In this document: in pieces, positions 8,396 to 17,764 of the stretch | How positions within the stretch are numbered: the first letter of the stretch is position 1 | Layout: every line of letters begins with the position of its first letter | Assembly: GCA_036504075.1 (NCBI GenBank) | Contig: DASXVX010000091.1 | Location: 1-64,000, forward strand | Direction of reading: 5' to 3' | From: DASXVX01 sp036504075 | Lineage (GTDB): Bacteria; Bacillota; Sulfobacillia; Symbiobacteriales; Symbiobacteriaceae | Length of the DNA: 64,000 bases | The notes under the pieces: model-generated | What the model was told of the DNA's origin: nothing | Seen by the model: the letters and a program-made list of their open reading frames with translations, nothing else | The model's database searches: none | Translations under genes and position numbers: made by a program

Positions 8396-9274
8396 ATGGA
8401 CTATCCTGAATCGGCTTCGGGTTTCACCGGATTTGAAGGCGAAGCGGCTTCCTTCTATGGTGCCTTCCCCGGCGGCGCAGGGGCCGAGGGCTTCCCGGGC
8501 GCCCAATCCATGGTTTGGGGCGGCGGGGGCGCTACTGGTTTCCCCGGTGGTACGGCCGGGGCCTACGGCATGCCCGGCGCGGGCAACTTCGGCTTCCCGG
8601 GCGCCGGCGTCTCAGGCATGGGCGTTCAGAGGGCCGGTGGTTTTGGCAAGTATGTCGCGCAGGGCGTGGCGCCATACTGGTCCAACCTGCTCATCCGCTC
8701 GCTCCAGCTAATTGAGTCTGCGCTGCCCGCGCAGGAGGTCATTCACTCCCTGGTCGCCCAGACGATGACCGAGCCCCAGCTCCGGGACCTGCCAGCCGTG
8801 CAGCGGGTGGCCGAGACCCAGCGGGCCCACCTGAGCGACATGGCCGCCGTGGCCGGGTACATCCGCCGGCTTTTGACCGGCGATGCTTCCGCTCCCGTGG
8901 TTTCCGGGCTGCAACAGGCGGTTCAGTCCCTGCAGCAGTCCCACATGGAGTGCCGGGCCGCCCTCCAGCAGTTGGCAGCCGCCGAGCCGGCCCGGGCCAG
9001 CGACGTCGTCCGGTCCATCGCCCAGGTGTCCGCCATCGCCGATCAGGCCGGTCGGACCGCCATCGCTGCGGTCCAGCCCCTGGTGATGGGGCAGGCGGGC
9101 CTCGCGGGCCAGACAGGCTTCACGGACCAGGCCGGCTTCACCGGCCAGGCAGGCTTCACAGACCAGGCCGGCTTCACCGGCCAGGCAGGCTTCACGGACC
9201 AGGCCGGCTTCACCGGCCAGACAGGCTTCACGGACCAGGCCGGCGGCCTGACCAGCGGCGACATCACGCCGTAA
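8396..9274 (+). CDS. Gly-rich protein with C-terminal 12-residue repeats, coat-like
   Basis: 292 residues in three parts: a Gly/Phe/Pro-rich N-terminus (about 1-85, with GFPGAG-like motifs), a helical middle (about 85-230, with conserved-looking segments such as VAPYWSNLLIRSLQLIESAL), and a C-terminal array of near-identical 12-residue units GQAGFTDQAGFT. No signal peptide or membrane segment. The composition suggests a structural or spore-coat-like role, but I recognise no family. ATG at 8396 follows AAGAGGTGAT; the TTG six bases earlier is less likely. It converges with murD. Confidence 0.75.
   Translation: MDYPESASGFTGFEGEAASFYGAFPGGAGAEGFPGAQSMVWGGGGATGFPGGTAGAYGMPGAGNFGFPGAGVSGMGVQRAGGFGKYVAQGVAPYWSNLLIRSLQLIESALPAQEVIHSLVAQTMTEPQLRDLPAVQRVAETQRAHLSDMAAVAGYIRRLLTGDASAPVVSGLQQAVQSLQQSHMECRAALQQLAAAEPARASDVVRSIAQVSAIADQAGRTAIAAVQPLVMGQAGLAGQTGFTDQAGFTGQAGFTDQAGFTGQAGFTDQAGFTGQTGFTDQAGGLTSGDITP
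9107..9250 (+). repeat. Four in-frame 36-bp tandem repeats
   Basis: Units start at 9107, 9143, 9179 and 9215; the first three are nearly identical and the fourth diverges at its end. Each encodes 12 residues, so copy number can change without frameshift. Confidence 0.9.
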
Positions 9275-9300
9275 AGCGGCGGTGCGATCACGCAAGAAAC

Positions 9301-9332
9301 AGCCCCCGTCCGGGATATCCCGGGCGGGGGCT
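9301..9332. terminator. Convergent terminator between the Gly-rich gene and murD
   Basis: A near-continuous inverted repeat (AGCCCCCG...CGGGGGCT) serves both flanking genes; the minus-strand tail is GTTTCTTG. Confidence 0.75.
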
Positions 9333-9386
9333 AAACGTATCGCCACGGTACTGCGCCGCTCTCCACTCCGGGCGGTGCGTCACGGA

Positions 9387-10748
9387 CTACAACGCGGTCA
9401 CGATGGCCTTGAAGTGCCGGCCCCGTTGTTCAAAGTTCTGGTAGGCGTCGAAGCTGGCACAGGCCGGCGAGAGCACCACGTTGTCCCCCGGCCGGGCTTC
9501 CGCCCGGGCCAGCCGGACCGCCTCCGCCATGTCTTTGGCCCGGTGGATGACCTGGTCGTACCCTGCCCGCCGGACGGCCTCCGCGATCTTCGGCGCCGTG
9601 GGGCCGGTCAGCACCAGTGCCTTCACTTTTTGCGCGACCAGCGGCGCCATCGGGTCGAAGGGAATCCCCTTGTCGGACCCGCCGGCGATCAGCACGATCG
9701 GCGCCGCCAACGTCTCCAGCGCGGCCACCGCTTCAGCCGGCGAAGTCGCTTTGGAATCGTTGTACCAGCGGGCGCCGTCCAGCTCCCGGACCGGCTCCAG
9801 CCGGTGCTCCACGCCGGTGAACGTCGTCAGCACGGTGCGAATGGACGACAACCCTGCGCCCGCCAGGTACCCCACCGCCATCGCCGCCAGCACGTTCTCC
9901 CGGTTGTGCAGGCCCAGCAGCTTGATCTCATCGACTTTCAGCGTCGGGTACTCCCGGCCCCGGTAGCGCCAGATGACCTCGTCGTCCCGGATGAACGCAC
10001 AAGTCTCGGTACCCGGGTCGCCGTGCCGGCTGAAAAAGACGACCCGGCTATGCGCCTCATCGGCAAACGAGCGCACCAGTTCGTCGCCGTGGTTCAGCAC
10101 CACCGTGTCCCCCGGCCCCTGGTACCGGTAGATGTTCTGCTTGGCCTGAATATATTCGTCCAGCGATGCATGCACATCGAGATGATTCGGCGTGATGTTG
10201 GTAATGACGCTGATGTGCGGCGAACGGGCGCCGGTCAGCTGCAGTTGGAAGCTGGAGAGTTCCAGCGCCACCGCCGCCTCCGCCGGAATCGCCTCGACCT
10301 GCTCGATCAGCGGCGTGCCAATGTTGCCGCCCACGTATGTCTCGCGGCCGGCGGCCTGCAGGATTTCGCCAATCAGCGTCGTGGTGGTCGTCTTGCCGGC
10401 GCTGCCGGTGATGCCGATGACCGGCGCCTTGCAGGCGGCGAGCACCAGCCCGACCTCCCCGGCGATGACCGCTCCCCGCTGCCGGGCGGCCACGATCTCC
10501 GGCAAGTGCTTCGGGATGCCCGGCGTCAGGAAGACCCGGTCGTGATCCGCCAGCGGCGCCAGGTAGTCCGCCCCGGTGGAAAGAGTAACGCCTAACCGCT
10601 TTAGCTCCGCGCCTCGCTCGCCCAGGTCCGATTCGCTTTTCCGGTCGCAGGCGGTCACCTGCGCCCCCTTTGCAAGTAGATAGCGAATCAGCGGCATGTT
10701 GGAGATGCCGATGCCCACCACCGCCACACGGGTCCCCTGAAACTGCAC
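9387..10748 (-). CDS. murD: UDP-N-acetylmuramoyl-L-alanine--D-glutamate ligase
   Basis: This cytoplasmic Mur ligase adds D-Glu to UDP-MurNAc-L-Ala in peptidoglycan synthesis. Domain 1 starts with a Rossmann-like GTRVAVVGIGISN; the central domain has the ATP-binding GITGSAGKTTTT; NITPNHLDVH supplies metal and carbamoyl-Lys region residues; the C-terminal domain contains HRLEPVRELDGARWYNDSKATSP. Length 453 is typical. GTG at 10748 follows AGGAGGGAT. It is unusual in being outside a dcw-type cluster here: the neighbours are an aminotransferase and a structural protein, each with its own terminator. Confidence 0.97.
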   Translation of the reverse strand: MQFQGTRVAVVGIGISNMPLIRYLLAKGAQVTACDRKSESDLGERGAELKRLGVTLSTGADYLAPLADHDRVFLTPGIPKHLPEIVAARQRGAVIAGEVGLVLAACKAPVIGITGSAGKTTTTTLIGEILQAAGRETYVGGNIGTPLIEQVEAIPAEAAVALELSSFQLQLTGARSPHISVITNITPNHLDVHASLDEYIQAKQNIYRYQGPGDTVVLNHGDELVRSFADEAHSRVVFFSRHGDPGTETCAFIRDDEVIWRYRGREYPTLKVDEIKLLGLHNRENVLAAMAVGYLAGAGLSSIRTVLTTFTGVEHRLEPVRELDGARWYNDSKATSPAEAVAALETLAAPIVLIAGGSDKGIPFDPMAPLVAQKVKALVLTGPTAPKIAEAVRRAGYDQVIHRAKDMAEAVRLARAEARPGDNVVLSPACASFDAYQNFEQRGRHFKAIVTAL

Positions 10749-10775
10749 GGGTATCCCTCCTGAAACTCACCAAAT

Positions 10776-10805
10776 GACCCGATGGGGAGAGCTCCCCATC
10801 GGGTC
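10776..10805. terminator. Terminator of the aspartate aminotransferase gene
   Basis: Thirteen-base perfect arms (GACCCGATGGGGA and its complement) with a four-base loop lie 15 bases beyond the aminotransferase stop and just upstream of murD. Confidence 0.8.
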
Positions 10806-10819
10806 AGGCGTTCGTGCTG

Positions 10820-12016
10820 CTACTTGGCTTCTTTGATGAGCGCCTCGATGCGGTTGAGCCCTTCGTCGATCCGCTCCATCGAGGTGGCGTAGGAGAACCG
10901 GATGTAATCGGGCGCCCCGAATCCGGAGCCCGGCACCACGCCGACCTTGGCCTCTTCCAGAATCACCGTGCCGAGGTCGTCGCAGTTGTTGATCTTCCGG
11001 CCCCGAATGGTGGTCCCGAACAGCTTGGAGACCTTCGGGAAGAGGTAGAACGCGCCCTGCGGCGCCACCTTGACCTCAAAGCCGGGGATCTGGTTCAGCC
11101 GCTCCTTCATGTGCTGGCGGCGGAAGTCGAACTCCAGCCGCATCTCCTCGACCGGCGCCTGGGTGCCGATGAGCGCTTCCACGGCGGCCTTCTGCGAGAT
11201 GGAGGACGGGCCGGACGTCGTCTGGGACTGCAGGTCGCCCATCGCCTTGGCGTAGATGGACTCCGAAGCGGTGTAGCCCATCCGCCAGCCGGTCATGGCG
11301 TAAGCCTTGGACATGCCGTTGACGGTGATGGTCCGCTGCTTGAACTCCGGGCCGAAGGCGGCGATGGAGACATGCTTGGCCCCTTCGTACAGGAGCTTTT
11401 CGTAAATTTCGTCCGTGACGATGATCAGGTCGTGTTCCACCGCAATCTGACAAAGGGCGAAAAGCTCGTCCTTGCTGTAGACGGCGCCGGTCGGGTTGGA
11501 CGGGCTGTTGATCACGATGGCCCGGGTGCGGGACGTCAGCTTCGCCTTCAACATGTCCGGCGTGATCTTGAATCCCGTGGAGTCGTCGGCGAAGACGGTC
11601 ACCGGCACGCCGTCCGCCAGTTTGACCATTTCCGGATAGCTGACCCAGTACGGCGCCGGAATGATCACCTCGTCGCCGGGATCGAGGATGACCAGAAAGG
11701 CGTTGTAGAGTGACTGCTTTCCGCCGTTGGAGACGACGATCTGCTCCGGCTTGTACTCCAGGCCATTCTCATTCTGCAGTTTCTGGCAGATGGCCTTCCG
11801 AAGTTCCAGGGTCCCGGCCGCGGGGGTGTACTTCGTGAAACCCCCCTCGATGGCTCGCACGCCGGCACGCTTCACGTGAGCAGGCGTGTCAAAATCAGGT
11901 TCGCCGACCGAGAAGTTAACCACATCGATTCCCTCAGCCATCAACTGCTTCGACTTGGTGTCGATGGCCATCGTAGGCGAAGGCGACATTGCCTTCGCAC
12001 GGGCAGATAGGCGCAT
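10820..12016 (-). CDS. aspC: Class I aspartate aminotransferase (PLP-dependent)
   Basis: It exchanges amino groups between aspartate and 2-oxoglutarate in the cytosol. Fold type I signatures: SVGEPDFDTP, PSNPTGAVYS (cofactor-contacting Asn), TDEIYEKL (Asp to the pyridine N) and the PLP Lys237 in VNGMSKAYAMTGWRMGY. Length 398 matches the gamma subgroup found in thermophiles and Firmicutes. AAAGGAG precedes the ATG. A TTGCGG/TATACT promoter lies upstream, and a perfect hairpin terminates it, so it is probably monocistronic. Exact substrate range cannot be read from sequence. Confidence 0.95.
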   Translation of the reverse strand: MRLSARAKAMSPSPTMAIDTKSKQLMAEGIDVVNFSVGEPDFDTPAHVKRAGVRAIEGGFTKYTPAAGTLELRKAICQKLQNENGLEYKPEQIVVSNGGKQSLYNAFLVILDPGDEVIIPAPYWVSYPEMVKLADGVPVTVFADDSTGFKITPDMLKAKLTSRTRAIVINSPSNPTGAVYSKDELFALCQIAVEHDLIIVTDEIYEKLLYEGAKHVSIAAFGPEFKQRTITVNGMSKAYAMTGWRMGYTASESIYAKAMGDLQSQTTSGPSSISQKAAVEALIGTQAPVEEMRLEFDFRRQHMKERLNQIPGFEVKVAPQGAFYLFPKVSKLFGTTIRGRKINNCDDLGTVILEEAKVGVVPGSGFGAPDYIRFSYATSMERIDEGLNRIEALIKEAK

Positions 12017-12090
12017 GCTGGCGGGCTCCTTTCCGTAAGTTCATGAATGCACAATCGCGGACCGGGCATTCATGTAAATCTTAATGCCAA

Positions 12091-12119
12091 AGTATAGAGC
12101 CTCTGGCGGCTATCCGCAA
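12091..12119 (-). promoter_or_regulatory. Promoter of the aminotransferase gene
   Basis: TTGCGG and TATACT, spacing 17 bases, about 75 bases upstream of the start codon. Confidence 0.55.
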
Positions 12120-12128
12120 GAGCCAATG

Positions 12129-14096
12129 TCAACTAGATGGCAGAATATCGAACAAATATCTTGTGACGACAGGTTCAGCCAGGTCTTTCAGGGCAAGCGT
12201 GAGCACCAACTCCACTCCGCCGGGCCGGACTCCATCGGGTACTGTCCAATCGATGGCGGCCTCCCGGTTGACGATGCCGTCGGGCTCCAGTTCCGCCGGG
12301 TAGATGCCGCCAGCCAGTGCCTGGCCGTCCCGGACGACCGCCCAGGACCAGTCGCCCCGGTAGCGGTCGGGCCGGTCGTTCACCAGCGTCACATCCAGGA
12401 CAACGGGCGTTCCGGGCGCGTAACCGGACTGCGGCCACTGGGCGAAAATATTGACCGGCCGCAGCGCCGAAGCGGCGGCAGCAAATGCGGCTTTGGGCTC
12501 CCGCCAGTAGTCCAGCAAGGCCGTGGAAATGGCGGGTTCGCCGTCGGCGAAGCGGGCCAGCATCAGGCCGCCGCAGGGGCGGTACTTCCGGCGCCGGAAA
12601 TGCTCAATGATATGCCGGACTTCGAAGGCCTGGTAAGCCTGCGAGGCGGCCACATACTGCGCCAGAGACTGCGCCAGGGAGACCGGCAGTTCCCGCTGCA
12701 GCCGTTCGGCCCCGAGATGCTCCCAGTTCAGGTCGGGCCACTCGCCCGAGACGAACCGGCGGCTGTGCGCAAGGCTGGGAAAAGCGGGCGGGCCGACCTC
12801 GCTGACGAACTTTGCTTTCTCGGGCAGTTTGCGCACGCCCTCGTCGGCCCGGAAGCGGCCGGATTCGGCCACGCCCGAGAGGCAGGTACGGGTCGGGTCG
12901 ACGTCTTTCAGCCCTTCGGCCAGGGCGGCCGCCTGCCGGGGCCGGTTCCAGAGGCTCGCGATGCGGCCTGCCAGCCGCTGCCCGGACTCCTGGGCGGCGG
13001 CCGCCGGCAATTGCCACAGCGCCACCGCGGGCCAGGCGCCCAGCCGGTCCGCCAGGGTGGCCGCATCCTCCGCCCCGGTAAGGTCCGCGGGCACCTCCTG
13101 CCAGATGAGCATGCCCCGCCGGGATGCCTCTTCATACAGCGCCGCCTGGGCGATGAGGCCCTGAACCCAGAGCGCATTCAGGTTCGCTTCCCGGACCCGG
13201 TCCAGGTCTTCGGACAGCCGGTCCGCGGTGACGACCGCCTGCCGCAGGTCCGCGGGCCCGTAGGCCGTCCCCCGCACGAACAGCCGCCGCCCGTTCAGAA
13301 AGCAGGTCCAGTCCCGCAGTTCCACCGTGCGAACGCCGAACAGCCGCTCCACCCGCTCGGCGGCGCCGCCGGCGGTGCGGAGTTCCAGCGTGAACCGGTA
13401 CAGGTCCGCCTGCCCCTGGTCCCAGGTCCACCAGAGCCGGGGATCGTTGAACGCCAGCCGGCCGTGCACCCGGTTCCAGCCCCGGTGCACCCGCCCGCTG
13501 CCCGCCAGCGTGACCGGGTCGCCGGCAAACGTCGCCGGCGCAACCGTGGCGGTCCATTCCAGCCCGCTCGCACCGGCGGCCGTAAAGGCCAGGTCGAAGT
13601 CCACCGCCGCCGAGGCCGCCTGGCCGCCGTGCAGCCCGTGCGGCGTCGCCTGCAGCAGCAGCCGCTCCGGCGCCGGTCCGGGCAGCAACTCCAGCGCGAC
13701 CTCCCGCACGAGGCCGGCGGTGGCGCCGGGACCGGTCACTTCCACCATGACCACGTTCTCACCGCCCACCAGGTGGCGGGCGACGTCGTAGGAGCGCGGG
13801 ATGTAACTGCCGCGCTGCTCCCCGGCAAGGTTGCCGTTGCACCAGACCCGGGCTTCGCCGGCCACGCCTTCCAGCACCAGGCGGGCCGCCGTGCCGGGGG
13901 CGGGCGGTGCGTCCAGCCGGAAAGCGCGCCGAAAAAGCAGCCGGCCGGGGGTCCCCGCCAGGTTGTCCACTTCCGAAAAGTAACCCGGCACGGGCGCGGC
14001 TTTCCAGCCTGCCGCCACGTAGCCGGGTCTGCCCGCCCGGGCCTGTTCGCCCAGGACATCCGTCGCCTGCCAGATTCCACTCAAGTCAATCCGCAT
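12129..14096 (-). CDS. Glycoside hydrolase family 2-like protein, possibly inactive
   Basis: 655 residues that open MRIDLSGIWQATDV, the typical GH2 start, then a jelly-roll sugar-binding domain (VWCNGNLAGEQRGSYIP), an immunoglobulin-like domain and a TIM barrel (LFVRGTAYGP... DRVREANLNALWVQG). The nucleophile region is FVSEVG (Glu433). The expected acid/base Asn-Glu about 75 residues earlier is not there: the position reads VALWQLPAAA (around 361), so hydrolytic activity is doubtful. The C-terminus is an Ig-like domain. The protein lacks a signal peptide. ATG 14096 follows CGGAGGCAG; a start at 14141 is less well supported. Neighbours give no substrate hint. Confidence 0.75.
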   Translation of the reverse strand: MRIDLSGIWQATDVLGEQARAGRPGYVAAGWKAAPVPGYFSEVDNLAGTPGRLLFRRAFRLDAPPAPGTAARLVLEGVAGEARVWCNGNLAGEQRGSYIPRSYDVARHLVGGENVVMVEVTGPGATAGLVREVALELLPGPAPERLLLQATPHGLHGGQAASAAVDFDLAFTAAGASGLEWTATVAPATFAGDPVTLAGSGRVHRGWNRVHGRLAFNDPRLWWTWDQGQADLYRFTLELRTAGGAAERVERLFGVRTVELRDWTCFLNGRRLFVRGTAYGPADLRQAVVTADRLSEDLDRVREANLNALWVQGLIAQAALYEEASRRGMLIWQEVPADLTGAEDAATLADRLGAWPAVALWQLPAAAAQESGQRLAGRIASLWNRPRQAAALAEGLKDVDPTRTCLSGVAESGRFRADEGVRKLPEKAKFVSEVGPPAFPSLAHSRRFVSGEWPDLNWEHLGAERLQRELPVSLAQSLAQYVAASQAYQAFEVRHIIEHFRRRKYRPCGGLMLARFADGEPAISTALLDYWREPKAAFAAAASALRPVNIFAQWPQSGYAPGTPVVLDVTLVNDRPDRYRGDWSWAVVRDGQALAGGIYPAELEPDGIVNREAAIDWTVPDGVRPGGVELVLTLALKDLAEPVVTRYLFDILPSS

Positions 14097-14278
14097 GTCT
14101 GCCTCCGGGTGGAGAACGATGTCTGCAACATACATAAGCATACTCGTCTTTCCGGGAAAAATCCTACCCCCCGCTCAAAGAGCGCTCTGGCAAAGAGCGC
14201 CGCCCTCCCGGATGAGACGCGGCGCTCATAAGGACCCGGCGGCACACGTAAGGTGCCTCTTGAGGAGGATTGATCTCC

Positions 14279-14548
14279 GTGCGAAAGGCTTTGATCAAAG
14301 ATGCGAACACGGCCGGCCTCGCTCCGGGGGCCTGGGCCGTCTTGCTGCTTGCCGTGGTAATGGGCCTGGCGGGCTCGTTGGCCCGGCCCCTGCTGACCAG
14401 ACAGGCCACCTACCAGTATTTCGAGCTCGACGAGTCCACTGCCGTTGAGACCTGGGCGGTGGCATTGCCGCTGGGGTACCGCATCGTCCGGCAAAAGTCG
14501 ACCCCGCCCCGCCCGGACGACGGGCTACGCGTCTTTCCCGGCGGCTGA
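14279..14548 (+). CDS. Small single-pass membrane protein, 89 aa
   Basis: It has one clear membrane helix (about residues 15-35, AWAVLLLAVVMGLAGSLA) and a polar C-terminal domain. I recognise no family. The GTG at 14279 is placed after GAGGAGG; a TTG at 14270 is the alternative. It lies 95 bases upstream of the BTAD regulator, co-directional, but a promoter-like TATAAA in between suggests separate transcription. Confidence 0.6.
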   Translation: MRKALIKDANTAGLAPGAWAVLLLAVVMGLAGSLARPLLTRQATYQYFELDESTAVETWAVALPLGYRIVRQKSTPPRPDDGLRVFPGG

Positions 14549-14643
14549 ACGCACTCATGCCAGGCATCCATCGGGGCGAGCCTTGTCCAGGACGAATATT
14601 CGGTATAAAATGGAAGAAATATCCGCCTGGGGAGGATGCCCCA

Positions 14644-17600
14644 ATGGCCACCTACAGCGTTCTGCTCCTTGGTCAACCACTCTTCCGGGGACCCCAGTCC
14701 AGCGTCCGGGTGACGGGCCTGAAAGTGCAGGCCCTGCTCTGGTACCTGGCCGCCCAGCCGGAGCGGACGTTCTCCCGCGCCCACCTGGCGGCCCTGCTCT
14801 GGGAGGAGACCAGCGAGGCCGATGGCCGCAACAGCCTGAGCACCACCCTCTCCCGCCTCCGGCAGGCGTTGCCGGTCTGGCCGCTTCAGAGCACGAGCGA
14901 CTCGGTGGGCTGGGACCCCCGGGCGGACGTCTGGGTGGATGCGGCCCGGTTTGAGGACCTGAGCCGCAGCGGCGATGCCGGGGCGGCCACGGCGCTCTGG
15001 CGCGGCCCTTTTCTGGATGGTTTCGAAGTGCCTGCGAGCGAAGGCTACGCCCAGTGGCTGGAGCAGGAGCGACCGCACCGGGAGGCCCTGGTGCTGGACC
15101 TGCTCTCCCGGCAGGTGGCGGAAGCCGAAAAAGCCCGGGACTGGCAGGCTCTGGCCGCTCACGCCCGCCGGGCGCTGGGAGTGGATTCGCTCCGGGAGCC
15201 GTTTCACCGGGCGCTCATGCTGGCCCTGGCCCGCATGGGCGACCGGGCGGCGGCCCTGACGCAGTATGGTGCCTGCAAGCGGCTGCTGGAGCAGGAGCTC
15301 GGAGTCGCCCCGGAGCGGGCCACAACCGCCCTGCGGGACGAAATCGTTGCCGGCAGCCACGGGTCCGCCCCGCCGCCCCCGTCTCCCACCGCGTCGGGAG
15401 TGGCTCCCCCGGCCCCGCCGCTCGCCGGGCGTGAGGCCGACCTGGCCTGGCTGACCGGCGCCCTCACCCGGGCCGCCGGCGGCGAGGGCCGGGTCGTCGT
15501 CCTCTGCGGCGAGGCCGGCATCGGCAAGTCGCGGCTGGTGGAGGAGATGCTCTGGAAAGCCCGCTCGCCGGGCGCCACGCCGTTCAAGTCGGTCATGGTG
15601 GGGCGCTGCCACGCGTCGCTCCAGGGACTCCCCTACGCCCCGTTTGTGGAGGCGTTAAGCGCCGTTCTGCCGGACATCGACATGAGCGAACTGGCCGGAC
15701 AGGAACAGCGCCGACTTTTCGAAGGCGTCGCCCGCGCCCTGGCCGCGTTGCCGCTGCCCGTGCTGCTGGTGCTGGAAGACTTGCAGTGGGCCGACGAGGC
15801 CACGCTGCAAATGCTGGCCTACCTGGCCCACCAGCCGCTGCTGCGGCAGGTCGCCCTGCTGGCGACCCTGCGGGCGGGCGACGAGCCGGAGGAGGTCCGG
15901 TGGCTGCTGGAGTCCTTCCGCCGGGACGGCAAGGCGGCCTGGCGAGATCTGACGCCGCTCTCCCCCGACGGCATCCAGTCGCTGGTGCGGGCGCTCTGCG
16001 GCCGCCGCCACGCCCCGCTGGAAGAGCGGCTCTATGCCGAAACCCGGGGCAACCCGCTCTTCGCCGTGGAAATGCTCCGGGCGATTCAGGAGCGGGAGGG
16101 CCTGGACCGGCTGACTCCGGAAGCGCTCCGGGAGATGCCCCTGCCCCGGACGGTGCAGGGCGTGATCCACAGCCGGCTGGGCCACCTCTCCCGGGAGGCC
16201 CGGTCGCTCGCCGCCGCCGCGGCCATTTTCCCCGGCGGTGTGCCGGCGCAGGTGCTGCAACGGGTCTGCGGGCTGCCGGAGGATGTGCTGCTGACCGCGC
16301 TGGATGAACTCATTGCCGCCGGGATGCTGCGGGAGTCGGCGGACGCCAGTCCCCGCATTACTTTCAGCCACGACCTGATTCGGCGGGCGGTACTGGCACG
16401 GTTGAGCCAGACCCGCCAGCAGTACCTGCACCGGTCTGCCTTCCAGGCGCTCCACGGGTTTGGCGCCCAGGCGGAACCGCTGGCGAACCATGCGCTCAAG
16501 GGCGGACTCTGGGCGGAAGGGGTCATCTGGAGCGAGGCCGCCGCCGAAGCGGCGCTGCGGGTCTACGCCTATGCGAGCGTCTGCCGGTTCTATGCCCAGG
16601 CGCTCACCTGCCTCGGCAACCTCCCACCGGCCCGGGAACGGCGGCAACGGGCGATCGACCTGCGCCTCAAGCTGGGCCAGGTATCGCTGTACTTTCAGCC
16701 GGAGCGGCTGGACGACTGGCTGGAGCCGGCGGCCCGGGAGGCGGCCGGCCTGGGCGACGAGGCGCGGCTCTCCCGGGTCTGGCTCGCGCAGGCCGGCGCC
16801 CGCTACATTCAGGGGCGCCTCCAGTCGGCCCAGCCTCTGCTGGAGAAGTTGTTGCCCCTCGCCCGCGCCGCCGGGGAGGCCGACCTGCTGGCCCCGTGCC
16901 TCTCGGTGCTCGGGCAGGTGCTGGCCGCCCGGGGCGACTACGAGCAAGCCGTCCGGGTGCTGGCGGAGGCCATTCCCCTGCAGGAGCGGGTGGACAATTA
17001 CCTGGAAGGCGTGGTGCTCCGGAACATGCTGGCCGGGGTGCTCGCGTACCAGGGGGAGTTCGGCCGGGCCGAGGCGATTCTGTCGGCCGGGCTGGCGCTG
17101 AACCGGGCGTCGGGCGACGCCGCGGCGCTCGCCTCCACCCTGGGCTTCGTCACGACGGTGGCCCTCATGAAGGGCGACTGGCAGGCGGCCGCAGCGGCCG
17201 GCCGGGAAGCCCTGGAGCGGGCCGTGGAGTCAGATGATCTGGTGCACCAGTATGTCTCCGGGGTCTTCCTGGGTCCCGCCCTGGCCCGCCTGGGCGATGT
17301 AACCGGGGCGCTGGCCGTCCAGCAGCGGGCGATCGAACTGGCAGGCCGCATGTCCACCCGCATCGTGCTCGGGCAGGCCCATGGCTGGCTGGGTGAGACC
17401 TACCTGCTCGCCGGCCGGATTCCGGAGGCCCGGGCGGTCGTGCAAAATGGGCTGCAGATCGCCCTGGACGAAGGCGCCCGCTTCGACGCCGCCCTCTGCA
17501 CCCGCGTGCTGGGCGAAGTCGCCCTGGCGGAGGGCAACGGGGCCGAAGCGACCACGCACTTTGCCGAAGCGCTCCGCATCTGCGGCGAGATCGGACACGG

Positions 17601-17712
17601 GCCGGAAGCGGCCCGCTGCCATGCCCGGCTGGGCCGCTGCGAGACGGCCCGCGGGCTCTTCATCGAAATGGGCATGGCCTGGGACCTGGAGCAGCTGGTG
17701 TTGGGCTGCTGA
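14644..17712 (+). CDS. BTAD/SARP-type AAA-TPR transcriptional regulator
   Basis: 1022 residues. The N-terminus (about 1-95) is a winged-helix of the OmpR-C type seen in SARP regulators (LSTTLSRLRQAL), followed by the BTAD helical domain (to about 245). An STAND/AAA ATPase follows with Walker A GEAGIGKS (about 289-296) and Walker B LLVLEDLQWAD (about 373-383). The C-terminal half is TPR-like repeats. Such proteins are cytoplasmic activators whose ATPase/TPR part gates DNA binding; the ligand is unknown. ATG 14644 follows GGGGAGG. The nearest secreted gene, DUF2690, is convergent and so is not an obvious operon target. Confidence 0.9.
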   Translation: MATYSVLLLGQPLFRGPQSSVRVTGLKVQALLWYLAAQPERTFSRAHLAALLWEETSEADGRNSLSTTLSRLRQALPVWPLQSTSDSVGWDPRADVWVDAARFEDLSRSGDAGAATALWRGPFLDGFEVPASEGYAQWLEQERPHREALVLDLLSRQVAEAEKARDWQALAAHARRALGVDSLREPFHRALMLALARMGDRAAALTQYGACKRLLEQELGVAPERATTALRDEIVAGSHGSAPPPPSPTASGVAPPAPPLAGREADLAWLTGALTRAAGGEGRVVVLCGEAGIGKSRLVEEMLWKARSPGATPFKSVMVGRCHASLQGLPYAPFVEALSAVLPDIDMSELAGQEQRRLFEGVARALAALPLPVLLVLEDLQWADEATLQMLAYLAHQPLLRQVALLATLRAGDEPEEVRWLLESFRRDGKAAWRDLTPLSPDGIQSLVRALCGRRHAPLEERLYAETRGNPLFAVEMLRAIQEREGLDRLTPEALREMPLPRTVQGVIHSRLGHLSREARSLAAAAAIFPGGVPAQVLQRVCGLPEDVLLTALDELIAAGMLRESADASPRITFSHDLIRRAVLARLSQTRQQYLHRSAFQALHGFGAQAEPLANHALKGGLWAEGVIWSEAAAEAALRVYAYASVCRFYAQALTCLGNLPPARERRQRAIDLRLKLGQVSLYFQPERLDDWLEPAAREAAGLGDEARLSRVWLAQAGARYIQGRLQSAQPLLEKLLPLARAAGEADLLAPCLSVLGQVLAARGDYEQAVRVLAEAIPLQERVDNYLEGVVLRNMLAGVLAYQGEFGRAEAILSAGLALNRASGDAAALASTLGFVTTVALMKGDWQAAAAAGREALERAVESDDLVHQYVSGVFLGPALARLGDVTGALAVQQRAIELAGRMSTRIVLGQAHGWLGETYLLAGRIPEARAVVQNGLQIALDEGARFDAALCTRVLGEVALAEGNGAEATTHFAEALRICGEIGHGPEAARCHARLGRCETARGLFIEMGMAWDLEQLVLGC

Positions 17713-17733
17713 TCCGCCGCCAGCGCGCAGAAC

Positions 17734-17754
17734 GGCCCCCCCGGCGGGGAGGCC
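17734..17754. terminator. Convergent hairpin
   Basis: GGCCCCCCC pairs with GGGGAGGCC with one mismatch between the regulator and the DUF2690 gene; T-runs are weak. Confidence 0.45.
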
Positions 17755-17764
17755 GCTTGCTGTG

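Noticed and set aside
8161..8397. 78-codon minus-strand frame upstream of the Gly-rich gene
   Set aside because: It overlaps the start of the Gly-rich gene head to head and contains a terminator-like hairpin; no family resemblance.
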